The position numbers were made by a program, and so were the translations under genes. A DNA stretch of 64,000 nucleotides, taken from NCBI RefSeq assembly GCF_949987535.1, contig NC_080064.1:45837937-45901936 (forward strand), written 5' to 3'. Positions 1 through 11,139 of the stretch are shown here, piece by piece (positions within the stretch are counted from its first letter, which is position 1; each line of letters opens with the position of its first letter). Source of the DNA: Balaenoptera acutorostrata. Its lineage: Eukaryota; Chordata; Mammalia; Artiodactyla; Balaenopteridae. Under the pieces are notes generated by a model. That model did not search any database, was not told the origin of the DNA, and worked only from the letters and a program-made list of their open reading frames with translations.

Positions 1-146
1 CCTTACCATAACCTGAGGTTGTGTGGAATATACAGGTTCCTTGGTCAGTTGCTAGCCTGAAGATTCATTTGGATCATTGCCTGAGAATGTTTACATTCTT
101 CCACCTTTAGCCTCCTGCCTGTCCCTATCCTGTGGGCTGTAAGGGA

Positions 147-520
147 CAAATATTTACTGAGTACCTTCTTTGTGCTAGGAACTATGCTGGCATAATGATG
201 AAGGAGACAGATACTGTCCCACCTTTTTGGAGCCTGCAGTCTAGTGGAAGGACAGGCAATTTAACAAGACTTTATCATACAATGCAATGAGTGCTCTGAT
301 GATGAGGAGAAGTTAGCCCAAGGAGTATATGTGTTGGGAGTAGAAAAGATGTTAAAGAATGTGTCAGGCCTGGGTATATCACGTGAGCTGTACAGAGGGC
401 TGGAGGTGGGAGAGAGCACGGTACATTGCAAAAACTAAAAGAAGTTTTGTTTACTTGAAATGTAATAAGCTGGAGACAGAGTCTGGACCAGATGGAGAAG
501 ACTCTTTGTAAGCCATTCAA
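147..520 (-). repeat. L2 LINE fragment, antisense
   Basis: The block opens with the reverse complement of the L2 3' terminus (acaaatatttactgagtacc, then a tgtgctaggaactatgctgg stretch) and continues with the usual antisense phrase about a product of the form gcctgcagtctagtgg. Old and diverged. No coding capacity. Confidence 0.7.
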
Positions 521-540
521 AACTGTTTGGTCTTAGCATG

Positions 541-1060
541 CGTATTAGTTACCTGTCCCTGTGTAAAAATTATGCCCAAATTTAGCAGCTTAAGTGTCTG
601 TTATCTCACACAGGTTTTCTGAAGGTCAGAAATCAGGGAGCTGCTTATCTGGGTGCTTCTGGCTCATGGTCTCTTAAGAGGTTATAGTCAAACTGTTGGC
701 TGGGACTGTAGTCATCTGAAAGCTTGACCAGGGCTTGAAGACCTGCTCCTAACTGCTCACTTATGGGACTGCTGGTAGGAGACCTCAGTTTCTCATCACC
801 TGGGCCTCCCCATAGGGCTGCTCATGACATGGCAGCTGACTTTCCCCAGAATAAGTGATCCAAGAGAGAATAACCAAGATGGAAACCATAGTGTCTTTTA
901 TCATCTAATCTTGGAAGTAACATACCAACACTTCTATTATATTCTGTTGATCACACAGACCAACCTGGGTACAGTTGGGAGACAACTACACATGGGTTAT
1001 GAATACGAAGAGGTGAGGATCATTGGGGGCTATCTTGTAGACAGGCTATCACAGCATGTA
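541..1060 (-). repeat. Ancient LTR-like repeat (MaLR type, family uncertain)
   Basis: It starts gtattagttacctgtccctg, runs through a 'ggctcatggtctcttaagagg' type segment and ends near gggggctatcttgtagacagg. This order is typical of an antisense mammalian MaLR-like LTR. The exact family is not assigned. Confidence 0.5.
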
Positions 1061-1364
1061 TTTCTTTTAATTTAACCTAGATATATTCTACTTCTGGACC
1101 TGCAGATTTATGTTCATTTGTAGAAGTTTTACAGCCATTACCTCTTCAAAAGCATGTCTCCTTTATTCTCTCTATCTCTTTGTTCTGGGATTCTACAATT
1201 AGAAATTTGTTAGATCTTTTATTTTCCATGCCCCTTAGCTCATATGTCTCCTTGTCTCTCAGAAAATTCTGGGCAGTTTCTTTAGTGTCCCACTATTGTG
1301 GGACATCCAAGAGGAAATGTCCAACAGAATGTTGGATGTACAAGGCTAAAGTTAAGGAGGGACA

Positions 1365-1965
1365 GTAAATATATACTTGAGAGTCATCATCAGCATATAG
1401 TTAGAAACTGAGGCAGTTGCCCAGGTAGAGTATGTAGGAAAAGCAAAGAGCCAAGTCCCAAATCCTGAAGCACATCAATATATGAGGCTCACAGGAAATG
1501 GAGAAGGTGTGAGCGGGAAAATGGGAGAGAACGCTGTCATGGAATGGGAAGGAGGGCTTCTGAGAGGGGATTCGTCAGCAGTGTCCATCATTGTCAAAGG
1601 GCCAAAGAAGCTAATTCTAAAAATTGCACATTGGATTTTACAAAGTAAGGTCATTAATGATTTTGGTAAGGACAGTTTCAAAGGCAAGATTAAGGGCAGA
1701 AGCTTGAGGAGTGAGGAGGAGGTAAGGAAATGAACTGTGAAAATAGACAACTCTTTCAAGAAGTTTGGCATTGAAAGGAAAGAGAGAGGTGGCAATATCA
1801 GAAAGGAATGTGGAATTGAAGAAAGTTCTAATTTGTAAATTAGGAGAGAACCTAACCTGTTGAGTGACAGGTTCGTAGGCAGACCTTATCAGGGAGAATG
1901 GACCAGACTTTGTAAGGATTGACTGTGGAGATGAGGATGGCATGATGCCTCTCATTTTGTTGTCA
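1365..1965 (-). repeat. L2 LINE fragment, antisense
   Basis: Antisense L2 ORF2 phrases are visible: gagtcatcatcagcatatag near the left edge and agacaactctttcaagaagt near 1747. The long open frames here are a by-product of L2 decay. Confidence 0.65.
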
Positions 1966-2399
1966 CCCATACCCCCTTTACTGGCTCTTTATTTCTACCT
2001 TCGGATACACTTAAATCTTCTCCTTTAATTGTCTGCCATCTTTTCCAGATACCTCGTTTCACTTCTTCCTTTTATAACCAAATTCCTTTAAATATGATTA
2101 ATAATCACAACTCCCATTTCTGCCCCTTACCCTCCTTCATTAAATTATTTCCATGCTGGCTTCTCCCACAAACACTATTCTTCTCTCTAAGGACACAAGT
2201 TATTTCATTCTATCCAAATCCAGTAGTCTTGTCTCAGTTCTCATCTTCCCAGAACCATGAACTTGAGACCATTGATTACTCTCTTTTCTGTCAGTATGAA
2301 TGACACTGAACTTGTTGCTAATTCTTTATCTATTTTTTAAATGTTTATTTCCTTCAAGCCCTTATCTGAGTTCGTAATTACTTATTTAATTATTTACTG

Positions 2400-2525
2400 A
2401 GTTATTTTTTGTTTACTGTATAGTAACTCTATGCCAGCAAGACCATGCAATATATTTTATTCACCAATGCATTTCAAGCATTAGTGTGGCATATAGCAGA
2501 TGCTCAGGATATGTTCATCAAATTA
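2400..2525 (+). repeat. L2 LINE 3' end, weak
   Basis: The phrase gcatatagcagatgctcagg followed by a degraded tail resembles the sense L2 3' end. Flanks 1966-2399 and 2526-3035 are AT-rich and show no gene or recognisable element. Confidence 0.4.
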
Positions 2526-3039
2526 ATGAAAATGACAGGATCAAACAAGATTTTCTCCATGGTGCTTTCTAGCTTTCTGTATTCCTGTTTCTTGCCTTTC
2601 TGTGTTTCCTCTGTCTTTGTCCCCTCTCCTCTCACAGGAGGTACTTTTCCAGAAAGCTCAGACCTCAGTCTTTGGCTGCTGCTTTAGAGCACTTAGCCAG
2701 AGAGGCCGTCCACTTCTCCAGCTTAACTGAGGCCTTAATTCAGACAACTCCTGGGTATGCATCTCCTGTCCTGATCCATTTCTGAATCTTAGATTTTTAG
2801 AAATACAGTTCCAATTTACATTGCTACCATTTTCTTAAAATCTTACTAATTTACTGGGTAAAAATAGCATCTTGTTTTCATTTGCTGTATAGAATGGATT
2901 GTTTTCTATTTGTTTATTGGCACTTTGTCCTTTTTTTGTGAATTGTTTGTGTTCTTTGTCCATTTACTGTTGAGATCTTATAGTTTTTGTTTTCTGTTTC
3001 TGAACTTTATAAATGTCAATATCATAAACGTTTAAATCC

Positions 3040-3155
3040 ATTTAGCTACCTCAGTTTATAAACAAGGAAATTCAGATTCAGAGAGATGAAGTGACTTATC
3101 CAGGGCCATATAGTGAGTTAGCACCAGAGATGTAATGAGAACCCAGGTCTCTTGG
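3040..3155 (+). repeat. MIR SINE
   Basis: MIR core and 3' half: aaggaaattcagattcagag, then gtgacttatccagggccata, then gagaacccaggtctctt. Confidence 0.7.
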
Positions 3156-3369
3156 GGCAGTGTTCTTTCTTGGTTAGCAGACTGCCATTGTACCCTGAAT
3201 CCCAGCCATATGTGCCTTTATTTTACTGGACCATCTCTATGGGTTCTGCCATCTGCTCAAGCTCACCTCTTTTAAATCAGAATTTAGTGCCTTTTCTTGT
3301 GTACTTCAAATGGGAGTTTTCTCCTAGTATTTTCATTTTAGTCAGTGTTTGCTCTGACATAAACTCTTT

Positions 3370-3720
3370 AGGTGCAAATGTCCAGCAGGCAGTTGGAGAT
3401 GTAGGACTGAAGCTCAGATGAGAGATCTAGACTAAAAATATGTATTTGGAAGACATTCGCCTGGAAGCATTTGCTTAAAATCACTTAAGTGGATGAATTC
3501 TCTGAGTAAAAGAAAAGATTAAAGGGCTGAAGGATTGAGCTGGGGAGAATATCTGTGGCAGGGAAATGGGAGGAGGAAGAGGAGCCGGTGAAGAGGCAAG
3601 AGTGTAATTAGAGAGCGGAAGAGAGCCAGGGCTGTGCAGTGACACGCGGGATGAGGAGGAGAGTGTTTTGAGAGGCAGGGGAAGTGAGTAACCTCACTGC
3701 TCTCAAGTGGTCTGGGGAGT
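3370..3720 (-). repeat. L2 LINE fragment, antisense
   Basis: Begins with atgtccagcaggcagttgga and a following 'tagactaaaaatatgtatttgg' type run, which match the antisense L2 ORF2 consensus. The right edge fades out in purine-rich sequence. Confidence 0.6.
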
Positions 3721-3974
3721 TGAGGGCCAGCTGGGCAAAAGCCTTTGGATCTGGCACCTAATGGGGCCTCTGTGACCGAATACCTTTATTATAAAGGAAA
3801 CCAGTGGGCGTGGGTATTGAGTAAATGGCTGATGAGGCAGTGGAGTTAGACCTTGCACTCAACCTGGTAGGCAAGCATGCCCCACTTCTGCAATACTGTA
3901 GGTATAAATATTCTGGGAGAAGTTTTAAGTCCATCATATTGATCTGATTTTCATTTATAATTGATTAACAACAA

Positions 3975-4200
3975 AAAAACCTTGTACTTACAAAGTGCTT
4001 TCACATCTACGACTTCATTTGATCCATATAACAATTCTACAAGGTAAATATTATTATTTCCTCATTTTACAAATGAGAACACTGAGGCTTAGAGAGTTTA
4101 CAGTAACTTGCCCCAGGTCGGGAAACCAAATAATAAGCGACAAAGCTAAGGTGGACTTATGCCATGTCATGCCACCTCCTGAAACCCAAAGATGCACCCT
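3975..4200 (+). repeat. MIR-family SINE
   Basis: Phrases caaagtgctttcacatctac, tcattttacaaatgagaaca and aacttgccccaggtc lie in MIR order. The first half is closer to MIRc/MIR3 than to MIRb. Confidence 0.65.
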
Positions 4201-4204
4201 TGTC

Positions 4205-4320
4205 CATGGCAAGCTCTTACTTGTCTTTTAAGACCCAGATGAAACATAATCTTCTTGGTAAAGCTAAAAATGTTTGTTGAATGAATAAATGAGTTAGTGA
4301 GTGAGTGAATGAATGGGTAT
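4205..4320 (+). repeat. L2 LINE 3' terminus
   Basis: Ends with aatgtttgttgaatgaataa followed by a degenerate (TGAA/TGAG)n tail, the normal L2 3' end. A short MIR-like piece follows at about 4325-4380. Confidence 0.6.
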
Positions 4321-4429
4321 GTGATTTGACTTGCCCAAGTTCATGGGATAAGTTAGTGGCAAGGAATTTTCAAATGGCCTTCTGTTCTTAGGTTGTCCCA
4401 TAGATTCAGCAATCCTGAACTGCTGATAA

Positions 4430-4935
4430 GCTCCTGTATTCATTATCTATGAATAGTGCCATAACAAATTGCCAGAAAATTAGTGGTTTAAAAAACACAG
4501 ATTTATTATCTTACATTTCTATAGGTTAGAAGTTCAGTACACGTCTCAGTGAGCTAAAATCAAGGTGTTGGCAGGGCTACATTCCTTTCTGGAGACTCTA
4601 AGGGAGAATCTGTTTCCTTGCCTTTTCCAGTTTCTAGAAGCCACCTGCATTCTGTGGCTTGTGATTCTCTTCCTCCATCTCCAGAGGTGGCAATGGTGGG
4701 TCGAATTCTTTTCACACGTCATCTCTCTGACCCGCTCTTCTGTCTCTTCTGCCTTTAAGGACTCATGGGATTAGATTGGGCCTGCCTAGGTAATCCAGGC
4801 TCATCTCTCCATCTCGGGGTCCTTAACCTGAATCACATCTGCAAAGTCCCTTTTTCCATGGAAGGTAACATATTCACAGGTTCTGAGGATTAGGGCATGG
4901 ATGTCTTTAGGGACTATAATTTTGCCTACTACAGC
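4430..4935 (-). repeat. Ancient LTR-like repeat (MaLR/MLT type)
   Basis: Reads as a whole antisense element: cataacaaattgccagaaaa, atcaaggtgttggcagggct, gtaacatattcacaggttct and finally ttgcctactaca. The layout is that of an old mammalian LTR. Subfamily not assigned. Confidence 0.55.
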
Positions 4936-5019
4936 CCTCCAATTACTCTGTGCTCTTTCAGGTTCTATGCTTTTGTTCACTCTACTGCTTGTCAAGACTC
5001 AGGACGAGAATTGCCTCTT

Positions 5020-5280
5020 TCATGGTATTCCCTGGCCCGTTTGCCACCCAAATTAACTCCTCTGTCCTTTTGGCCCTCCCTTGGTTTCCCCCTTCAATAC
5101 TATCTTAGGACCTGTAACACTTTGGTGCACTGTTTTTGTTCAGGTGTCTTCTCCTGTGCTTAGACCTACCTGGAGCTCCTTGAGTAAAGGGCTGTGTCTT
5201 GTTCAACATTCTATCCCGAGGTCTAGCACAGGGCCTGGTACTTACTAAGTATTTGATAATGTTTGTTAAATGAGCAAAAG
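5020..5280 (+). repeat. L2 LINE 3' end
   Basis: The sense L2 terminus is well preserved: ctggagctccttgagtaaag, aggtctagcacagggcctgg, then aatgtttgttaaatgagc. Confidence 0.75.
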
Positions 5281-5554
5281 ACCGCTTCCTGCAGGGAATT
5301 TGTCTTAACAGTGTGCTGGGATGCAGAAGCCCCGTACTCTTAAACCCAGGGGACTTGACCTAGATCATAAGACCAGCCAGTGGCACTGCTTGCTTTAACA
5401 TAAACTTCATGGAGCAAATAATGACTTTTTTCAGATCATTAACTTCCTCGATGTAGCTACTGACCAGCTTGTGACCTTGGGGAAAGGTCATGGAGCCTCA
5501 TTTTTTCCATCTGAATCAGGAGGAGGTAGGACTGTTTGATCACTGGGGGCAACA

Positions 5555-5775
5555 GTATAGGGTTAATACGTGAGCTCTGCAGCCAAACTGCCTGCATTTG
5601 AAACTTGGCCCTGCTTCTTACTTGCCATGTCCTGCACAAATTCCTTAACCTCTTAGTTCCTTAGTTCTTTACCTGTTAAACGGGGAATCATTATAGCACC
5701 TACCTCGTAGGGTGTTCTGAGAATTCCTTGACTTAAAGGTAAAGCATTCAGTGCAGTGGCTGTCATTATTGTTAT
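5555..5775 (+). repeat. MIR SINE, nearly full length
   Basis: Reads through the tRNA-like head (gagctctgcagccaaactgc), the central part (ccttaacctcttagttcctt) and the tail (gcacctacctcgtagggtgt). A second partial MIR lies at about 5464-5510. Confidence 0.75.
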
Positions 5776-6214
5776 CATGAAATTCCCTTTTTCATTTAAA
5801 GTTTGTCATTTTGTCTTGTTTTTTATAGAAGAGTGTTCCCTAGGCCCCCTCTTTCCTCTTTTCCTGCCCCAGACTCAGTGCCTTCCCTGCTGTTACTCTT
5901 CCTTCTGTCACCCTCTTGCTTGCAAAGCTTGCATCCCCCAGGTCTCCTCATAGCCCCTGCCCTTCTTGGAGTGGTTTCCCTGGTGTTGGGAGAGCCTCCT
6001 GACCAGTCCAGGTGGGGCTCCTGTGGGAGTATCTGTGAGGTGTACTGCCCCCTGCAGGCCAAGAGCAGTGATTCCCTTGCCCTGGCCTGAGAGTCGAAGA
6101 CTTCTGCCCTTTGGCTCTTCTGATTTAGGAATATCAAGAAGGTGAACAACATTATCTCAACAGAACTTTATTAGACACTCTCTGTGTGCCAGTCCCTAAT
6201 AACAGAGAGGGACA
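5776..6214. other. No gene seen; intronic
   Basis: Pyrimidine-rich, partly GC-rich sequence. Open frames on both strands overlap each other and have no splice context or recognisable domain. Confidence 0.4.
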
Positions 6215-6440
6215 AGGTGTTGGGGCGTTAAGTATGCAGGCTCTGGGGTCAGGCTGCTGTGCTCAGATCCTGGCTTCCATGCTTACTAGCTGTGAAGCCC
6301 TGGGCAAGTTGCTTGGCTGAGCTTCTTTGTAAAAAGAGATATAATAATAGTATTTACTTCATTGTGCAATTATAAAAAATTAAATGATATAATTGCTATA
6401 AAATCTGGAGTAGTAAGCAGGAAGGATTCTTAGCAATGGG
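6215..6440 (+). repeat. MIR SINE
   Basis: Phrases gcaggctctggggtcaggct, cttactagctgtgaagccct and gggcaagttgcttggctgag follow MIR order, with an AT-rich 3' half. Confidence 0.75.
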
Positions 6441-7234
6441 TAAGAATTAGAAACTTTTCATTCAATTCTTTACAGTATAGTTCCATTATTTTGTTTGCAG
6501 TTGTGTGATTTTCCCAATCAGCTGCATCCATATTCAAATGTTAGTACAAAGCCAATTTGAAAGCCAAATGTAAACTTTTTTTTTCTTTGTAATATAACTG
6601 TTTGATTCAGTTCAGCAAACATTTCTTGATTGTTTTGTGGTAAGGCACTATGCTGGGAGCTGGGAATGTATCTTGGAGTAAGGAGTAAGGTATGGGGTTC
6701 TGCCCCCAAGATGTTTATGTCAAGTTTAGAGGGAAAAGTGGGCATTTAAACCTTCTAGGCAGAGGGAGCAGTGTGAGCTAAGTACAGAAATGTAAGAAGG
6801 CCAGACAGCCTGACCCTATCAAGGACACGCCAACTGCTTTCTATGGCTAGAACTTAGCACCTGGAGGCCAAAGGGGTAGGAGGGCTGGGACTGAGGAGAG
6901 GAAGGAAAGAGAGATATGGTGAGAGGTATGGCCAAAGAGGTTCCAGGTCATCGAGGGCTTGAATCTATACTTAGAAATTAATTTGAGGACAGAGGAGAGA
7001 GCCATTGAAGGGCTTCTGGTAAGGGAATGATGTGATCAAATTGTGTTTTTAAAAGGTTAATTTGACTTTAATATAGAGGATGCATTGGAGAAGGCCACTC
7101 TGGGGACAAAGATTGATTAGTAAGTCATTGCAGTAGACCTGTGGAGAGGTGATGAGGACCTGAATCAGGGCAGCAGGGAGAATAAAGAGGGACGTGAGGA
7201 AAAGGAAAAGATGCAAGAAATGTTAAGGAGCCTA

Positions 7235-7430
7235 GGGACTTCCCTGGCAGTCCAGTGGTTAAGGCTTCGTCTTCCAATGCAGGGGGTACGGGTTTGATCC
7301 CTGGTGGGGGAGCTAAGATCCCACATGCCTTGGGGCCAAAAAACCAAAACATGAAACAGAAACAGTATTGTAACAAAGTCAATAAAGACTTTAAAAATGG
7401 TCCACATCAAAAAAAAAAATCTTTAAAAAA
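7235..7430 (+). mobile_element. CHR-type SINE
   Basis: tRNA-derived head gggacttccctggcagtcc with a B-box-like gggtttgatccctgg, then an A-rich tail. It is flanked by a perfect 17-base target-site duplication, aaatgttaaggagccta, at 7218-7234 and 7431-7447, so both ends are exact. Non-autonomous; needs L1 proteins to move. Confidence 0.92.
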
Positions 7431-7864
7431 AAATGTTAAGGAGCCTAAAATAATGGGTGAATGCTAGTGCCATGTGTGACAAGAAATACAGGAGGAGGGA
7501 CTGAGGGGGATAATAATGAGTTCCATTTTCCATTTTAGAAGTGTTGAGCTAGAGGTGCTTGCAAAATAAGCAGGTAGAGATGTCCAGTAGGGGACTAGAT
7601 ATTTGGGTATTGTGCTCAGTGAGAGCCTTTAGGCTAGAGATACGTATTTGGGAGTCATCTGCTTGCAGATGGTAGTTGGACCACAGGAGTGGGTAAGATT
7701 ACTCAGGGAAAACAGGTGAAGAAAGAAGAGAAGAGGCCAAGGCCAATGTCCCAGCTGGGGTTCACAGGTAATTAAAGGTTGGGCAAGGCATATACAGCCA
7801 GCAGAAGAGATGGAGAAGGAAGAGGAGAATCAGTAACAGGCGGTATCTCAAAAAGCAATGGAAG

Positions 7865-8172
7865 GGCTTCCCTGGTGGCGCAGTGGTTGAGAATCTGCTT
7901 GCCAATGCAGGGAACACGGGTTTGAGCCCTGGTCTGGGAAGATCCCACATGCCGCGGAGCAAGTGGGCCCGTGAGCCACAGTTACTGAGCCTGAGCATCT
8001 GGAGCCTGTGCCCTGCAACAAGAGAGGCTGCGATAGTGAGAGGCCCGCGCACCGCGATGAAGAGTGGCCCCCGCTTGCCACAACTAGAGAAAGCCCTCGC
8101 ACAGAAACAAAGACCCAACACAGCCATAAATAAATAAATTTAAAAAAAAAAAGAAAATTCTTAAAAAAAAAA
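7865..8172 (+). mobile_element. CHR-2 type SINE, full length
   Basis: Head ggcttccctggtggcgcagt, then the ~200-base CHR-2 body (phrases ccgcgatgaagagtggcccc and agacccaacacagccataaa) and an A-rich tail. Perfect 15-base target-site duplication aaaaagcaatggaag at 7850-7864 and 8173-8187. The body carries an open frame shared by all CHR-2 copies here; it is not a protein gene. Confidence 0.93.
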
Positions 8173-8539
8173 AAAAAGCAATGGAAGAGACTATTTCAGA
8201 AGGAAAAAAGCAGCAGTGTCAGATGCCACAGAGGTATCAAGTAATGTCACGATGGAAAAGGTCCATTGGATTCGACAAGAAGAAGGACTCTCTGTGGAAC
8301 TTGTGCATCTTCATTTCTTGTATATAAAGGTGGATCAACGGTGCCTGTCTTGGGGAGAGAAAAGGATAAGGTGGGGAACACATGAAGGGAAGGATCTCTA
8401 TTCCAAAGAAACCTGAATGCACTTCTAGTATAGCATATCCCGTGCTGTTAGGATTGCTTACAGGTTGAGCCAGCCCATGAGATTGTGAGCTGGACTGCAT
8501 AGATACATACAGTCCCACTGCTCAGAGGAGACCCTTGTT

Positions 8540-8905
8540 AATAATTTCATTATAAATTCTTTTAGACTCTTTTTCTCTGTGTATAAACAAATATATGTGT
8601 TTGTTTATGTATATATATATACAAATGTAATTTTAAAAATAAATATTGGCTTATACTGTGCGTGCTCTTCTGAGAACCTGAGTAAAGTAATCATCTTTCC
8701 ATGTTACTACACGTAGAGCTATTGCAGTCTTTAATGGCTGCCAAGTATTCATTGTTTGAATGGACTATAATTCATTTAACAAATTGGACCCTTAATGGTG
8801 AGCTTGTAGGTTGTTTTTAACTTTTTGCTGCTGTGCACAGTAATGAATATTTTTATACATGAATCTTCTTTGCACACGTTGGCAGGGTGAGTGTAGGTTA
8901 AATTC
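8540..8905 (-). repeat. Old L1-like sequence, antisense
   Basis: Phrases ggactataattcatttaaca and ggttgtttttaactttttgc recall the antisense 3' region of old mammalian L1 elements. The alternating TA stretch at about 8610-8622 is part of it. Weakly supported. Confidence 0.45.
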
Positions 8906-9085
8906 CAGGGACTATGTCTCATTCATGTCTGTATCCTCAGCACCAGGCATTAAGTAGGTGCTCTGTAACAGTATTAAAATGCCCTGAATTTAGGTCTTTG
9001 AGGTCCTGCAGTATCTCATTTACCTTTGTGTTTTTACCATCCACAACAGTGACCAACAGCACAAAAAATTGTTTTCTGAATGAAT
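8905..9085 (+). repeat. L2 LINE 3' end
   Basis: Phrases ctgtatcctcagcaccaggc and aagtaggtgctctgtaacag, and later a gaatgaataa tail, are the sense L2 terminus. Confidence 0.6.
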
Positions 9086-9394
9086 AATCTCAAGGATATG
9101 GAGAATTCCAGCCAGAAAAGGAAAGTGTTGAGTAGTGACTTCAGCTTTAAGTGGCATGTGTTTCAGAAGCACCTCACTAAGCATCGCTAGCTAGGAAGCA
9201 CCTTGAGATATTTCTAATGAGGGCTCTGCATTCCTCCCCTTCGCCTTCCTCCTTGTGATGAGTGTTGATGTACTTCTTTCCCTGGTCAGTAGAAAGACTA
9301 GATAAAAATTCTTGGGAGATAATTGGATAGAGAGAGAAGTTAAAGAATCTTGTCTTCCCTTCAAAGTTACCTCCAGCATGCTCTTCACAGAACC

Positions 9395-9510
9395 TTTAAA
9401 GCAGGGACAGTTTCTTGTTCAGCCCTGCATGACTAGTACCTAGCGTACCCAGTACAAAGAGTAGGCCTTCAGTTGACATGTGAGGAGTAAATAAATCAAG
9501 CAAGTGTTGA
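9395..9510 (+). repeat. L2 LINE 3' end, second copy
   Basis: Phrases agcagggacagtttcttgtt and agtaggccttcagttgacat, then aataaatcaag, give a degraded L2 terminus. The 9086-9394 stretch has nothing recognisable. Confidence 0.5.
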
Positions 9511-9589
9511 GCTATGCAGTTGGTGTCATCTGAGAAATTTTCTAAATGTTTTGACCATTTTCCCAAAATTGAATTCTTTTCCATTTCCT

Positions 9590-10325
9590 TTTGTTCATTG
9601 ATGCCTCTTTTATTGTATATTAATTTTTATATACAATAGGGTTTGTTCCTGAGCTTAATTAATTAATTTTTTTTTTTTATGGCCGCGTTGGGTCTTTGTT
9701 GCTACGCACGGGTTTTCTCTAGTTGTGGCGATCAGAGACTGCTCTTCGTTGCAGTGCGCAGGCCTCTCATTGCGGTGGTTTCTCTTGTTGTAGAGCACGG
9801 GCTCTAGGCGTGCAGGCTTCAGTAGTTGCGGCGCGTGGGCTCAGTAGTTGTGGTGCACGGGCTTAGTTGCTCTGCGGCATGTGGGATCTTCCCGGACCAG
9901 GGCTCGAACCCATGTCCCCTGCATTGGCAGGTGGATTCTTAATCACTGCACCACCAGGGAAGTCCCCTGAGCTTCACTTTTTATTCCACAGATCTATCCA
10001 TCTGTTTTTTTGGTGCCAGTCCATATAATTTTAGTTGCTTTATAATATGTTCCAATAGTGTATAAGGCTAGTTATACCTCATAATACATAAGAGTATTTT
10101 TTGCTATTACCCATTTGTTTTTCTAAAGCTATTTGGATGTATTCTAATAAAAGCAGCCTACTGAGATTTTTTTTATTGTGATTACATTAAACCTACAAAT
10201 TAATTTCTATATTGACATCTCTGTACTGGTCTTTCCATCATATAATATGGTATATTTTCCCCTTTCATTCAAATTTTCTGTTATATATTTTAGTAAAAAC
10301 ATATGTATTTCCTCATCTGGGTTTC
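9590..10325 (-). repeat. L1 LINE fragment, antisense, split by a SINE
   Basis: Antisense L1 ORF2 phrases occur on both sides of the SINE: tattgtatattaatttttat, ccacagatctatccatctgt, and tgacatctctgtactggtct. The SINE at 9657-9965 cuts it. Confidence 0.55.
9657..9965 (-). mobile_element. CHR-type SINE, antisense
   Basis: A poly-T head, then ggccgcgttgggtctttgtt, ending in accaccagggaagtcc. A 9-base target-site duplication, cctgagctt, lies at 9648-9656 and 9966-9974. Confidence 0.9.
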
Positions 10326-10334
10326 TCATTCCCC

Positions 10335-11060
10335 AACATTTACCAAACACCCACTCTCCCGACCCCCTCTCCTGCCCCTGTTTTCTGCTGGAGATACAAA
10401 GATTAACGTGTCACAGCTCTTGCCCTCAAGGAGCTCTCTTTGGTGGGCAAGAGAGATAACTGATCAGATAATTACAACTAATTGTAATAGTTATTGTGAT
10501 GAACAGGAGCATGAGGTGTTAAGGAAGCACAGAGGAGAGGTACCAGCCAAGACTGGGGGTTATTATATTAAGGAAGACTTCCTGGAGAAGGGGACTCCTG
10601 AACTGAGTCTTAAAGGCAGAACGTAAGTTAACCAGATGAAGAGAGAAGAAGGAATATTCCAGGCAGACAAAATGCTCATTGGAGTATATGTTCAAAAGTA
10701 AAGAGGTGAGAAAAATATTGAAGTGTCTTAGGAGCTGCAGGTAGCTAGAGTATCAGATGACAGTGGGGTAATAGCTGGAAATGAAGCTAGAAGATAGATG
10801 GGAAGGTGGCAGATTGTGAAGGTACTTGTGTGACTAGATAAGAATTTGGATATAGGATTGAAAGATTTAAGTGGTGGACTGTAACGGTCAGATTAATGTT
10901 TTAAAAAGTATCCCTGAAAGAGAAAATAATAAAGTTAAATAAAGGCCACTCTGGCTGCAGTGTGGAAGGTGGCATTAAGGGTTCCAGACTTTGGCTGAGA
11001 GGACAGTCAGGCTGCTGGAGTCATCTGGAGGCAACATGCCCTAAGGCAAGGTCAGTGGTG
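10335..11060 (-). repeat. L2 LINE fragment, antisense
   Basis: Phrases gccctcaaggagctctcttt, ggaatattccaggcagacaa and ggccactctggctgcagtgt appear in the order expected of antisense L2 from its 3' end inwards. Confidence 0.7.
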
Positions 11061-11139
11061 ATGGGGATGGAGTTTGAGTGGTTCCAGAGCTATTTAAGGA
11101 GATAGGCACATACACAAACAGCACATGGGCATGCAACCC

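Larger units (their letters stand above)
6605..8290 (-). repeat. Long L2 LINE fragment, antisense, split by two SINEs
   Basis: The L2 is read at 6605-7234, 7431-7864 and 8173-8290. It starts at the L2 3' end (caaacatttcttgattg, then ggcactatgctgggagctgg), continues through gagatgtccagtaggggac, and ends with agatgccacagaggtatcaa. Two CHR SINEs (7235-7430 and 7865-8172) interrupt it. Removing them and one copy of each target-site duplication restores continuity. Confidence 0.7.

Noticed and set aside
7235..7310. Possible functional tRNA gene at SINE heads
   Set aside because: The head has a B-box-like gggtttgatccctgg, but it continues into SINE body and tail and has target-site duplications. 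It is a SINE promoter, not a tRNA gene.
7883..8137. A protein-like open frame of about 80-120 codons that recurs at 14591, 24818, 39849, 54063 and elsewhere
   Set aside because: It is a reading of the CHR-2 SINE body (on either strand). The shared wording reflects repeat copies, not a protein family.
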